Below are positions 17,166 to 25,823 of a DNA stretch of 64,000 nucleotides, one piece after another. Source of the DNA: Chitinophaga pinensis (GTDB lineage Bacteria; Bacteroidota; Bacteroidia; Chitinophagales; Chitinophagaceae); contig CAMAXV010000014.1 of the NCBI GenBank assembly GCA_945862385.1, positions 1 through 64,000 of the forward strand, in the 5' to 3' direction. Numbering within the stretch: the first letter of the stretch is position 1; every line of letters begins with the position of its first letter. Position numbers and translations under genes: made by a program. The notes below the pieces were generated by a model. The model searched no databases, was not told the DNA's origin, and saw nothing but the letters and a program-made list of their open reading frames with translations.

Positions 17166-18551
17166 TTACCTGCCTCTACCCCAGCCCAGCCAATCATTGG
17201 CATTGGCATAGATCATCAGTCCAAATAACAGCGCCATTCCCACTATCTGCGCATACTCCAGGAATTTCTCGTTGGGTTTTCTGCCTGTTGCCATCTCATA
17301 GATTGTAAACAGAACATGGCCACCATCCAAGGCAGGAATGGGTAAAAGGTTCATGAAAGCCAGTGCGATGGAGAAAAATGCAGTTATATTCCAGAATGCT
17401 TCCCAATCCCACTCATATTTGGGGAAAATTGATCCCATGGATTTGAATCCACCCAAACCTTTGTAGGCTCCGGTAGAAGGATTCAGGATTTTTTTGAATT
17501 GAGAGACATAACTGGATAATTTTTCACCAGCTTTCTTCACACCTGCAGGAAATGAAGCCAGGAAGCTGAAATTCTTGGTTTCGAAAGTGTACAAACCTTG
17601 GTCTTTCATCTCAGCAAGGGAGGGGACTAATGGAAAGAACCCGATTGATGTATCAGGGTTAATCACAGAATTTAGAACCAGAGACTGTCCGTTTCTGATG
17701 ATGTGCAATTGCACTGAATCACCTGCTTTATGGGCTATCAGTGGTTTAACCTGATCAAAAAAGTCTACTTTAAATGAATCAATTCCAACAATTTTATCAT
17801 TGGCCAGCAATCCGTTTTTCTCTGCAGCTGTTCCAGCACCAACTTCTCCTACTATACAGGGAACACGAGGCATCAAAAGAATAGAGCGCTTTCCTTTTTC
17901 AACAATTTTTTCAATGATGTTAACAGGAATGGCAAGCCTCATAGGCTGACCATCGCGCATGATATCCATATGATCTCCCAACATCAGGGATGAGTTGATA
18001 TTGTCGAAATACTGTACTTTTTCATCATTAACACTGATAATTCTGTCACCATTATTCAACCCGATTTCATTGATTACGGTATCAACAATCCAAATGCCGT
18101 TGTTCAGGCTTGACATTGGCAACTTTGTTTCACCCCACTTGAATAAAATCATGGCATAGATAAAAAACGCCAGCAACACATTAACCGTTACACCCCCAAC
18201 CATGATAATCAGACGCTGCCAGGCCGGTTTACTCCTGAATTCCCAGGGTTGTGCAGGTTGTTTCAACTGCTCTTTGTCCATACTTTCATCAACCATACCA
18301 GCAATTTTGACATAGCCTCCCAAAGGAAGCCATCCAATTCCGTAGATGGTTTCTCCGATTTTTTTCTTAGCCAGGGAAAACCATGGGTCAAAAAATAAAT
18401 AGAATTTTTCTACTCTGCAGCCAAATATTTTAGCCGGAATAAAATGACCCAGTTCATGGAGGATTACCAATATAGAAAGAGACAAAATCAACTGACCAGC
18501 CTGCAGTCCTACAGAGCTCCAGTTAATAGCCAACAACACCTGAGCAAACAT
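17166..18551 (-). CDS. rseP: RIP metalloprotease RseP (site-2 protease)
   Basis: A 461-residue intramembrane zinc protease. VILHELGHFIPAKIFG near residue 30 carries the HExxH zinc site inside the first membrane segment. PDZ-like domains occupy about residues 140-300, and LLPIPALDGGHVLF near residue 407 supplies the third zinc ligand. It cleaves membrane substrates such as anti-sigma factors or signal peptides. It lies 47 bp after dxr and is the last gene of a GH3-dxr-rseP operon; the dxr-rseP pairing is common in bacteria. Confidence 0.94.
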   Translation of the reverse strand: MFAQVLLAINWSSVGLQAGQLILSLSILVILHELGHFIPAKIFGCRVEKFYLFFDPWFSLAKKKIGETIYGIGWLPLGGYVKIAGMVDESMDKEQLKQPAQPWEFRSKPAWQRLIIMVGGVTVNVLLAFFIYAMILFKWGETKLPMSSLNNGIWIVDTVINEIGLNNGDRIISVNDEKVQYFDNINSSLMLGDHMDIMRDGQPMRLAIPVNIIEKIVEKGKRSILLMPRVPCIVGEVGAGTAAEKNGLLANDKIVGIDSFKVDFFDQVKPLIAHKAGDSVQLHIIRNGQSLVLNSVINPDTSIGFFPLVPSLAEMKDQGLYTFETKNFSFLASFPAGVKKAGEKLSSYVSQFKKILNPSTGAYKGLGGFKSMGSIFPKYEWDWEAFWNITAFFSIALAFMNLLPIPALDGGHVLFTIYEMATGRKPNEKFLEYAQIVGMALLFGLMIYANANDWLGWGRGR

Positions 18552-18598
18552 GTGAAATAATTTGGAACGAAATTAATTGATTTAGCGCAATTATTGCA

Positions 18599-19804
18599 TC
18601 AGAGATTGATGAGTGATGCGGAATACTCTCTTGCATCGGCATCGCTTTCATAATACTCCGTTAAGGTTGGATTCTGGATAAAAGCAATTTTATCCATTGT
18701 TTTCTCAATAACTTCTGTCATATCCAGGAATCCAAGTCTGTTTTTCATGAAACCATAAACTGCAATTTCATTGGCAGCATTCATGACACAGGGCAAATTG
18801 CCACCTTTATTCATGGCTGCCATTGCCAAAGCCAGATTTCGAAATGTCTTTATATCTGGAGGATCAAACGTAAGTGTGGCAGATTTCAGGAAGTTGAACC
18901 TGGGGAAATCGTTACCAATCCTGTTGGGATATGCCATAGCGTATTGAATCGGTAACTTCATATCCGGGAGTCCCATTTGCGCTTTGATGCTATTATCCTT
19001 GAACTGCACCATACTATGGATGATGCTTTGTGGATGGATAACAACTTCAATCTGAGCAGGTTCCAGGTCAAAAAGCCATTTTGCTTCAATCATTTCAAGC
19101 CCTTTATTCATAAGGGTGGATGAATCGATTGAAATTTTTACTCCCATAGTCCAATTTGGGTGCTGAAGAGCATGTTCACGTTTGACATTAACCAGAAAAT
19201 TAGGCTTGCGTCCCAGAAATGGTCCACCTGAAGCCGTTAAAATAATTTTTTCAACAGGGTTATGATTCTCCCCCACCAGACATTGAAAAATGGCAGAATG
19301 TTCAGAGTCTACGGGGATGATTGAGATCTTTTTTTCTGCAGCCAAAGCCATGACAACATCACCTGCAACAACAAGTGTTTCTTTGTTTGCCAACCCGATA
19401 TCCTTACCGGATGATATTGCCTTAAGGGTTGGTTTTAGTCCGGCAAAGCCCACAATGGCAGCCATCATCATATCATAAATATCCATGGATGCAGCTTCTT
19501 CCAGGGATTCTTCACCTGCCATCACAATGATACCTTTGGGGTCCAGTACCTGTTTGATGGTTTGATAATGTGTAGGATCTGTAATGACAACAACCCGAGG
19601 ATTAAACTCAAGAGCCTGACTGATAAGCAATTCATGATTAGAATGAGCTGTTAGAATGGAAGCTGCAAACTTATCGGGATTTGCCCTGATAACATCAAGG
19701 GTTTGTTTTCCAATGGAACCTGTGGATCCAAACAAACCGATTCTTTTAAAAACCTGTTTCTCTGGCGTCGCAGATAGATCGCTGTGTGAAAAATCAAACT
19801 CCAT
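18599..19804 (-). CDS. dxr: 1-deoxy-D-xylulose 5-phosphate reductoisomerase
   Basis: Dxr converts DXP to 2-C-methylerythritol 4-phosphate, the committed step of the MEP isoprenoid pathway. GLFGSTGSIGKQTLDVI is the NADPH site, LANKETLVVAG and PVDSEHSAIFQCL are catalytic signatures, and IDSSTLMNKGLEMIEA binds metal and substrate. A roughly 20-residue extension precedes the Rossmann motif; an internal start is possible but no closer ATG exists. It lies 8 bp after the GH3 gene. Confidence 0.95.
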   Translation of the reverse strand: MEFDFSHSDLSATPEKQVFKRIGLFGSTGSIGKQTLDVIRANPDKFAASILTAHSNHELLISQALEFNPRVVVITDPTHYQTIKQVLDPKGIIVMAGEESLEEAASMDIYDMMMAAIVGFAGLKPTLKAISSGKDIGLANKETLVVAGDVVMALAAEKKISIIPVDSEHSAIFQCLVGENHNPVEKIILTASGGPFLGRKPNFLVNVKREHALQHPNWTMGVKISIDSSTLMNKGLEMIEAKWLFDLEPAQIEVVIHPQSIIHSMVQFKDNSIKAQMGLPDMKLPIQYAMAYPNRIGNDFPRFNFLKSATLTFDPPDIKTFRNLALAMAAMNKGGNLPCVMNAANEIAVYGFMKNRLGFLDMTEVIEKTMDKIAFIQNPTLTEYYESDADAREYSASLINL

Positions 19805-19812
19805 GCTTAAAA

Positions 19813-21312
19813 TTAGCTGATATGTATCATTTTTTCGAGTTCTGCAGCAATTTTTCTGTCGTTACTCAGTCTCGGAACCTTATTTTGACCGCCCAATTTA
19901 CCCAATGATTTCATATAATCGATAAAAGCATTGCGTTTTAGTGGCCTGATGACAAGCTTCCGCAGAATATTTCCACGAATCAGGTCGTCATAATAGATAT
20001 TCTTTTTCCGCATATTTTCATCAACTGCATTGGAAAATGCATCAAGATCTGCAGGAACATTTTCAAATTCAATGAACCATTCATGGAACGACTGACCATT
20101 ATCCTGGCTGATCATGGGTGCAACTGTAAATTCCGTGATGCGTATTCTGTTTTCCTGAGCCGCTTTCATGAGGCTGTATTCTACTTCTTCACCAATCACA
20201 TGTTCACCAAATGCAGAAATAAAATGTTTTATTCTTCCCGATACAATGATTCTATAAGGATCGAGAGATACAAATTTCACTGTATCACCGATGTTATATC
20301 CCCAGAGGCCTGCATTGTTATTGATGATTAGCGCATAGTTTTCACCAATTTTGACATCATGAAGGGAAAGCCTTGTTGGATTTTCATTGAAAATTTCACC
20401 TGCAGGTATAAATTCAAAGAAAATACCAGAATCTGTGTTCAGCAGCAGACCTTCCTGGTCACGCGTATCCTGAAAAGCAAAAAATCCTTCTGATGCCGGG
20501 AAAGTTTCAATGGTATCAACTTCCCTTCCGATGCTATCCATCAGTTTTGATCTGTAAGGCTTAAAGTTTACGCCTCCGTGAACCATCACGCTGAAATTAG
20601 GAAAAAGATCACCCACAGACTTTTCGGTTTTTGCGGTCAGTCGGTCAAAATACATCTGCATCCAGGGTGGAATACCGCTTATCAGCGTCATATCGCGCAT
20701 GTGAGTTTCCTCAACTATCCTGTCCAGCTTTGTTTCCCAGTCTTCAATACAGTTCGTTTCGAAAGCAGGAAGTTGGTTTTTTCGGAGATACCCTGGAATG
20801 TGGTGGTTCACAATACCACTTAACCTGCCGGTAGGAATTCCCCCAATCCTATCCAATGTGGGAGAACCTGAAAGGAAAATCATATTTCCCGATGCAAAAT
20901 CAGCATTACCCGAAGTAGCAATATAAGAAAGCAATGCATTTCGGGCAGTGTTTATATGGTTGGGAATTGAGTCTGCCGTTATGGGGATATATTTAGCTCC
21001 GGATGTTGTTCCAGATGTTTTGGCAAGATAAATGGGCTTCCCGGGCCACAAAACATTGTGTTTACCCTCTTTTATTTTATCTATGTAGGGCCTAAATCCT
21101 TCATAATCTCGGATCGGGATTGCCTGTTTAAATGCTTGGTAATCGTTAACCTGGGAAATAAAATGCGCCTTTCCATACTCAGCATCTGCACCCTTTTTTA
21201 TGAGGTCAGTCATTATTTTTTGCTGATCCTGCCTTGCAGTGAGCATGGCACGTTGAATTTTCCGCTGGATGATGCCTGCAAATGGTTTGGCCAGGTATGA
21301 TTTTATTTTCAT
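19813..21312 (-). CDS. GH3 auxin-responsive promoter family protein (acyl-adenylating)
   Basis: A 499-residue protein of the GH3 branch of acyl-adenylating enzymes. LAKTSGTTSGAKYIPIT near residue 107 is the phosphate-binding P-loop equivalent, and VSGRIKHFISAFGEHV near residue 357 is the hinge region with the conserved RxKxF. Plant GH3 enzymes join amino acids to auxin or jasmonate. Bacterial members are frequent in Bacteroidota, and I know of no firm substrate for them. As first gene ahead of dxr and rseP, it may act in lipid or envelope metabolism, which is only a guess. Confidence 0.84.
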   Translation of the reverse strand: MKIKSYLAKPFAGIIQRKIQRAMLTARQDQQKIMTDLIKKGADAEYGKAHFISQVNDYQAFKQAIPIRDYEGFRPYIDKIKEGKHNVLWPGKPIYLAKTSGTTSGAKYIPITADSIPNHINTARNALLSYIATSGNADFASGNMIFLSGSPTLDRIGGIPTGRLSGIVNHHIPGYLRKNQLPAFETNCIEDWETKLDRIVEETHMRDMTLISGIPPWMQMYFDRLTAKTEKSVGDLFPNFSVMVHGGVNFKPYRSKLMDSIGREVDTIETFPASEGFFAFQDTRDQEGLLLNTDSGIFFEFIPAGEIFNENPTRLSLHDVKIGENYALIINNNAGLWGYNIGDTVKFVSLDPYRIIVSGRIKHFISAFGEHVIGEEVEYSLMKAAQENRIRITEFTVAPMISQDNGQSFHEWFIEFENVPADLDAFSNAVDENMRKKNIYYDDLIRGNILRKLVIRPLKRNAFIDYMKSLGKLGGQNKVPRLSNDRKIAAELEKMIHIS

Positions 21313-21333
21313 GGTCTAAAATATGGGTGGCAA

Positions 21334-21341
21334 CAAAGATA
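21334..21341 (-). promoter_or_regulatory. -7 promoter box of the GH3-dxr-rseP operon
   Basis: The minus strand reads TATCTTTG, about 21 bases before the GH3 ATG at 21312. It forms a divergent pair with the rplU promoter. Confidence 0.5.
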
Positions 21342-21395
21342 ATCTTCAGTTTTCATAACCAATTCATTGCATTTGAATTAAATTTGTTTATAAAG

Positions 21396-21426
21396 TTGGG
21401 GGAAAACCAATTTATCCTTACCTTTG
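21396..21426 (+). promoter_or_regulatory. promoter of rplU-rpmA (-33 TTG, -7 TACCTTTG)
   Basis: TTG at 21396-21398 and TACCTTTG at 21419-21426 are separated by 20 bases, the spacing expected for the Bacteroidota housekeeping promoter. The rplU ATG is at 21449, giving a leader of roughly 15-18 nt. This is the best complete promoter in the window. Confidence 0.6.
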
Positions 21427-21448
21427 CCGTCCTAAATTTTGAATTATC

Positions 21449-21751
21449 ATGTTTGCAATTGTAAAAATCGCAGGTCACCAATACAAGGTGGAAGCCGGAC
21501 AACAGCTCTACGTTTCTCATATTGAAGGTAATGCAGGCGACAAAATTGAAATTCCCAGTGTATTGTTGGTAAGCAACGAAGGTCAACTCACTGTTGGCAA
21601 AGATGTTACCGTAAAAGTGAATGCAGAAATCCTCGGAGAGAAGCAGGGTGATAAAGTAATTGCATTCAAGATGAAAAGAAGGAAGGGATTCCGTAAGAAA
21701 ATCGGTCATCGTAAACTTTATACCAAGATCAGGATTGAAAGCATTGCCTGA
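21449..21751 (+). CDS. rplU: 50S ribosomal protein L21
   Basis: The 100-residue protein begins MFAIVKIAGHQYKVEAGQ, the L21 signature, and ends with the basic KMKRRKGFRKKIGHRK segment that contacts 23S rRNA. It is full length. It is the first gene of the conserved rplU-rpmA pair, with rpmA following after 31 bp, and has a recognisable promoter directly upstream. Confidence 0.97.
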   Translation: MFAIVKIAGHQYKVEAGQQLYVSHIEGNAGDKIEIPSVLLVSNEGQLTVGKDVTVKVNAEILGEKQGDKVIAFKMKRRKGFRKKIGHRKLYTKIRIESIA

Positions 21752-21782
21752 TTTAATCACTAAACATTAAAAACTCAGCGTC

Positions 21783-22049
21783 ATGGCACATAAGAAAGGT
21801 GAAGGCAGTGTTAAAAACGGAAGAGATTCTCACAGCAAAAGACTTGGTATCAAGATTTTTGGTGGACAACCTGCTGCTTCAGGAAATATCATTCTCCGCC
21901 AGCGTGGCACACAATACCACCCTGGTAAGAATGTAGGAGTTGGAAAAGATTTTACCATTTTTGCAGTTAGTGATGGTGTTGTAGAATTCAGGAAGACCAA
22001 AAACAACAAAACCCTTGTTTCTGTAAATCCGGTTCTTATTGCCGGATAA
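21783..22049 (+). CDS. rpmA: 50S ribosomal protein L27
   Basis: The 88-residue protein starts [16 protein letters not shown], the flexible L27 N-terminus that reaches the peptidyl-transferase centre, and carries LGIKIFGGQ and [11 protein letters not shown]. There is no N-terminal cleavage extension of the Firmicutes type. It is co-transcribed with rplU; a 93-bp gap separates it from the histone-like gene. Confidence 0.97.
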   Translation: MAHKKGEGSVKNGRDSHSKRLGIKIFGGQPAASGNIILRQRGTQYHPGKNVGVGKDFTIFAVSDGVVEFRKTKNNKTLVSVNPVLIAG

Positions 22050-22142
22050 GCATACTACAGAAAAAGAATTTTTTGCTGAATAGAAAACTGTTTCTACTTT
22101 TAGCCTGAAATTCTTCTTCCTAACCATTAAATTCTAAACAAA

Positions 22143-22406
22143 ATGGCAACTGCAAAAAAAGCCGCAAAGAAAGCTGCACCTAAAAAAGCTGCTGCTCCTA
22201 AAAAGGCTGCTGCAAAGAAAGCCGCTCCTAAGAAAGCTGCTGCTAAGAAAGCCGCTCCTAAGAAGGCTGCTGCTAAAAAGGCTGCTCCTAAAAAGGCTGC
22301 TGCTCCAAAGAAAGCTGCTCCTAAAAAAGCCGCTGCTCCAAAGAAGGCTGCTCCTAAAAAAGCCGCTGCTCCAAAGAAAGCTGCTTCTAAAAAGGCTGCT
22401 AAGTAA
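22143..22406 (+). CDS. lysine/alanine-rich histone H1-like protein
   Basis: An 87-residue protein made almost only of Lys, Ala and Pro, built from repeats of KKAA, PKKAA and APKKAA. Such tails resemble eukaryotic histone H1 C-termini and bacterial Hc1 or AlgP proteins, and bind DNA or RNA by charge. The composition, not a domain, supports the call. The DNA is itself repetitive, so copy number should vary between strains. It is followed by a strong terminator at 22433 and probably forms its own unit after rpmA. The exact role is unknown; nucleoid organisation is the likeliest. Confidence 0.78.
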   Translation: MATAKKAAKKAAPKKAAAPKKAAAKKAAPKKAAAKKAAPKKAAAKKAAPKKAAAPKKAAPKKAAAPKKAAPKKAAAPKKAASKKAAK

Positions 22407-22432
22407 GATTACTTTCCTTGAGAAGTATATTG

Positions 22433-22459
22433 GTCCCGCTTTATGCGGGACTTTTTTTT
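22433..22459 (+). terminator. intrinsic terminator after the histone-like gene
   Basis: GTCCCGC and GCGGGAC pair around a TTTAT loop and are followed by eight T residues. Because it lies upstream of the ATG at 22502, it also shows that the polX reading frame does not begin at 22418. Confidence 0.88.
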
Positions 22460-22501
22460 ATTCAGAAGACTGATTTAATTTCGTTGTTAATCCTGAATTT
22501 T

Positions 22502-24160
22502 ATGTCGATATCAAACGCTGCCATATCCGATATGTTCAACTTGTTGAGTAAACTGATGGATATTCACCAGGAAAACAGTTTCAAATCTAAATCATACAGC
22601 AGTGCAGCTTTTGCAATAGATAAATTACAAGTGCAACTGGCTCAGGTTTCACCTGAACAAATCAGCACACTGAATGGCATTGGTGTTTCTACTGCTTCCA
22701 AGATAACAGAACTGCTGCAAACAGGAAAGATGCAAAGCCTTGAAGAGATGTTATCCAAAACACCGTCGGGTGTACTGGACATGTTGCAGATAAAAGGTCT
22801 TGGACCTAAAAAAATATCCACCATCTGGAAAGAGATGGGAATAGAGAGTGTAGGAGAGCTTTTGTATGCCTGCAATGAAAACAGGCTGACCATGTACAAG
22901 GGTTTTGGGGAGAAAACACAAAAAAATGTTGCCGATGCCATTGAATTTATCATGCGCCATCAGGGTCATTTTCTTTTTGCAGAAGTTGAATCCTATGCAC
23001 AGCATATTCAAGCGATATTATCTGCCCAATTCCCGGCATCAAAGTTGATGATTGCCGGAGATTTTGCAAGACAAATGCCAACCCTCGAAGAGCTTACCTG
23101 GGTTACCGATATTAAAAAACAGCAATTGGAAACCTGGTTACAGCAACAAGGCCTTGACATTACGAACCCAACTGATAATAACACACATGCCAAGGGGTCA
23201 GAAGGTATTCAACTCCGATTTATCTATACTTCTACAGCTGAATATCCGATCCACTTATTTGAAACAAATTGCCATCCTGATTTCCTCACTGCATTCAGGC
23301 AACAGTATCCTTCAGCGCTGGTTAATATTAACACAGAAGAAGATGCATTTAAACAGGCTGGAATAACATACCTCCCACCCTATATTAGAGAATCAGCAGA
23401 CGCATTGAAACTTAACTCTGCGGAAATTGGACAAATCATACAACCGGGAGATATCAGGGGAATAATTCATAGCCACAGCGACTGGAGTGACGGTAGTAAC
23501 ACTATAGAAGAAATGGTGAAATCCTGTATAGAAAAAGGCTTTGAGTACCTGGTAATCAGCGACCACAGTAAAACAGCATTTTACGCCAATGGTCTTTCTG
23601 AAGAGCGTGTAAACATGCAGCATCAGTACATCAATGCGCTTAATCTGAAATACGCTCCTTTCCGGATTTTTAAAAGCATAGAAAGTGACATTCTGAATGA
23701 TGGATCCTTAGACTATGCGGATCATTTATTGGGCACATTCGACATGATCATTGCATCAGTTCATTCCAATTTGAAAATGAATGAAGAAAAGGCCATGGCA
23801 CGCTTGATCAAGGCCATTGAAAATCCCTATACAACGATCCTGGGACATCCTACTGGGCGATTACTACTAAGCAGAAACGGGTATCCCTTAGATCATGAAG
23901 TGATTATTGATGCCTGTATAGCCAACAACGTAGTCATAGAAATCAATGCCCATCCGCGGAGATTGGATCTGGATTGGAAGTGGATAGGAAGAGCACAGGA
24001 AAAGGGTGCCATTTTGTCAATTAATCCAGATGCCCACCACATTGATGGATTTGAAGATGTGCGTTATGGAGTGCTTGCGGCACAGAAAGGCGGATTACAG
24101 AAACAAAATAACTTGTCATCCTGGAGTCTTGCTGAAATAGAAAAATATCTAGTCCGCTGA
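22502..24160 (+). CDS. PolX-like protein with helix-hairpin-helix and PHP domains
   Basis: I start this gene at 22502 (MSISNAAISDMFNLLSK), beyond the terminator, giving 552 residues. Helix-hairpin-helix motifs occupy about residues 30-150 (NGIGVSTASKI, IKGLGPKKI). The C-terminal PHP phosphoesterase domain is intact: HSHSDWSDG, ISDHSKTA, ESDILNDG, ASVHSN, LGHPTGR and NPDAHH supply the metal ligands. The middle region, where the polymerase-beta palm should be, reads AGDFARQMPTLEELTW and lacks the usual GS and DxD catalytic residues. So a 3'-5' exonuclease or phosphatase role in base-excision repair is likely, and polymerase activity is doubtful. It converges with mazG, overlapping by 12 bases. 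Confidence 0.82.
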   Translation: MSISNAAISDMFNLLSKLMDIHQENSFKSKSYSSAAFAIDKLQVQLAQVSPEQISTLNGIGVSTASKITELLQTGKMQSLEEMLSKTPSGVLDMLQIKGLGPKKISTIWKEMGIESVGELLYACNENRLTMYKGFGEKTQKNVADAIEFIMRHQGHFLFAEVESYAQHIQAILSAQFPASKLMIAGDFARQMPTLEELTWVTDIKKQQLETWLQQQGLDITNPTDNNTHAKGSEGIQLRFIYTSTAEYPIHLFETNCHPDFLTAFRQQYPSALVNINTEEDAFKQAGITYLPPYIRESADALKLNSAEIGQIIQPGDIRGIIHSHSDWSDGSNTIEEMVKSCIEKGFEYLVISDHSKTAFYANGLSEERVNMQHQYINALNLKYAPFRIFKSIESDILNDGSLDYADHLLGTFDMIIASVHSNLKMNEEKAMARLIKAIENPYTTILGHPTGRLLLSRNGYPLDHEVIIDACIANNVVIEINAHPRRLDLDWKWIGRAQEKGAILSINPDAHHIDGFEDVRYGVLAAQKGGLQKQNNLSSWSLAEIEKYLVR

Positions 24161-24982
24161 AAGGTTAATTTTCGCAATATTCCACAACTCATCCAGCTGA
24201 TCAAGATTTAGGTCAGTAACCTGCTGACCTTTTTCGCCAATTATTTTTTCCATATAGCGGAATCTTTGCATGAATTTTTTATTGGCTTTTGCCAATGCAT
24301 TATCCGCATCAATTTTATTGAAACGGGCAAAGTTTACAATTGAGAACATCAGGTCGCCCAGTTCTTCTTCGAGCTTTTCGTGCCTAGTAACTTGTGCCTC
24401 GTGCCCTGCCTTCGGCAGGCAGGCTTGTGCACTGCCTTCGGCAGGTAAACTCGTGGCCATTACCTCCTCTACCTCCCCCATTTCCTCTTTTACTTTATCC
24501 CAAACCTGATCTCCATTTTCCCAGTCAAACCCTACCTGACTGGCTTTTTCCTGTAACCGCATAGCCTGAACCAATGCTGGTAATGCCCGTGGAACACCAC
24601 TCAATACTGAAGTTTTACCCTCCTTCAGTTTTAGGTTTTCCCAGTTGCGTTTGACCGTTTCCTCGTCTTCAGCCACCACATCTCCGTAAATATGCGGATG
24701 ACGATAAATCAGCTTTTCACAGATTCCATTGATAACATCTTCAAAATTGAATTGGCGCTGTTCAGAACCGATTTTAGTATAGAATAATACATGCAGGAGT
24801 AAATCACCGAGTTCTTCCCTGATGCCTTTCCAGTCTTCATCAGTAATTGCATCAGCTAGTTCATGGCATTCTTCTATTGTCAGTTGCCGAAGCGTCTGGA
24901 TGGTTTGTTTCTTATCCCAGGGACATTGCTCCCGCAATTCATCCATGATTTTTTCCAGTCGCTTTATTGGATGTTCAGTCAT
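24149..24982 (-). CDS. mazG: nucleoside triphosphate pyrophosphohydrolase MazG
   Basis: MazG hydrolyses NTPs and dNTPs to monophosphates and pyrophosphate. Both MazG domains are present: CPWDKKQTIQTL with EECHELADAI and REELGDLLLHVLFY in the first, and KVKEEMGEVEEV, then EEELGDLMFSIVNFAR, in the second. Between these two halves of domain 2 is an unusual stretch of about 26 residues (about 175-200) encoded by a palindromic repeat insert at 24383-24460. The frame stays open, so the protein is probably still made with an extra loop; its effect on activity is unknown. The start overlaps the stop of the DUF1080 gene by 4 bases. Confidence 0.92.
   Translation of the reverse strand: MTEHPIKRLEKIMDELREQCPWDKKQTIQTLRQLTIEECHELADAITDEDWKGIREELGDLLLHVLFYTKIGSEQRQFNFEDVINGICEKLIYRHPHIYGDVVAEDEETVKRNWENLKLKEGKTSVLSGVPRALPALVQAMRLQEKASQVGFDWENGDQVWDKVKEEMGEVEEVMATSLPAEGSAQACLPKAGHEAQVTRHEKLEEELGDLMFSIVNFARFNKIDADNALAKANKKFMQRFRYMEKIIGEKGQQVTDLNLDQLDELWNIAKINLSAD
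24383..24460. repeat. palindromic repeat element inserted in frame in mazG
   Basis: Two copies of a GC-rich palindrome, CCTGCCTTCGGCAGG at 24405-24419 and CTGCCTTCGGCAG at 24432-24444, lie in a block with short GTGCCT repeats. The block interrupts the second MazG domain between conserved helices, and its length keeps the frame. The boundaries are approximate and estimated from where the protein stops looking like MazG. Confidence 0.65.
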
Positions 24983-25782
24983 TTCTTTTTGTATTGTCCC
25001 GAAAGATCGAGTAACTCAATATTTTTAAAATCGATTTCCTGTCCCTCGCTTTGTAGGGCTATGAAACCTTTTTCCAGGAGCTTACCATCTATTTTCAGTG
25101 CAGGATTGTATCCGTTTGCCACGCCACCACCAATCTGAGGTTTTGAATATTGCAATACGGTATCTCCGTTGATCAGGTGAGAGACCAGGGAATCTCCCAG
25201 TACGATGAGCTCTGCATGCACCCACTGATCACCATAATATGTTTTTGAATTGGAGTTGATACAATGCCTTGGATCCACCCTACCCTTGAATACCACATCA
25301 GTTCCAGGGGAACACATATTCCCTGTTTGCCTTGCCAAACCATCATCTAACCCGCCCAGCAATTGCATTTCAACTGATATCGGCCAGTCCTGCTCTTTCA
25401 GTATTGTTTTGGGATCCTGAGAATGATACATGATTCCGGAATTGATCTTGGTGTATGACGGGGCATCAGCACGCCAGATCCCGGTAAACCGGTAATCAAA
25501 GCGCAGTTTAAAATGAGAGAATGGCTTATTGAAGAATAGATGGCCATACCGATTATTGAATTGGTCATACTGGTCATATCGAACTTTAATCATACCCTCT
25601 TCAGCCCTGAAGGTATTGCCGTAATTTTCCCCTACTTCATGGTGAAAAATTTTGACAGTCCAGTTGCTCAGGTCTTTTCCATTAAAAAGGGGAATCCATT
25701 TTTCCTTGTTTGGAGGAATCAATGCCAGTGTACCCATGATGCAGATAAATACTGCAAACAGATTAATAAACTTGTATTTCAT
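24979..25782 (-). CDS. DUF1080 (3-keto-disaccharide hydrolase) family secreted protein
   Basis: The 267-residue protein starts with a signal-like segment (FINLFAVFICIMGTLALI). It then shows the DUF1080 pattern WIPLFNGKDLSNWTVK, FRAEEGMIKV, FNKPFSHFKLRFDYRF and NSGIMYHSQDP. This jelly-roll family is associated with periplasmic sugar hydrolysis, including 3-keto-glucosides, and is very common in Bacteroidota. The stop overlaps the mazG start (ATGA), so the two are co-transcribed although no functional link is obvious. Confidence 0.85.
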   Translation of the reverse strand: MKYKFINLFAVFICIMGTLALIPPNKEKWIPLFNGKDLSNWTVKIFHHEVGENYGNTFRAEEGMIKVRYDQYDQFNNRYGHLFFNKPFSHFKLRFDYRFTGIWRADAPSYTKINSGIMYHSQDPKTILKEQDWPISVEMQLLGGLDDGLARQTGNMCSPGTDVVFKGRVDPRHCINSNSKTYYGDQWVHAELIVLGDSLVSHLINGDTVLQYSKPQIGGGVANGYNPALKIDGKLLEKGFIALQSEGQEIDFKNIELLDLSGQYKKK

Positions 25783-25823
25783 ACAATAGGAAGATACATC
25801 AGAATTATCTAAAATGCTTCATA

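Noticed and set aside
22143-22406. Regular DNA repeats that could suggest a CRISPR array or satellite
   Set aside because: The repeats are in frame, have no unique spacers and encode an uninterrupted Lys/Ala/Pro protein ending in a normal stop and terminator.
22418-22501. A longer N-terminus for the PolX-like protein
   Set aside because: The intrinsic terminator at 22433-22459 lies inside this extension.
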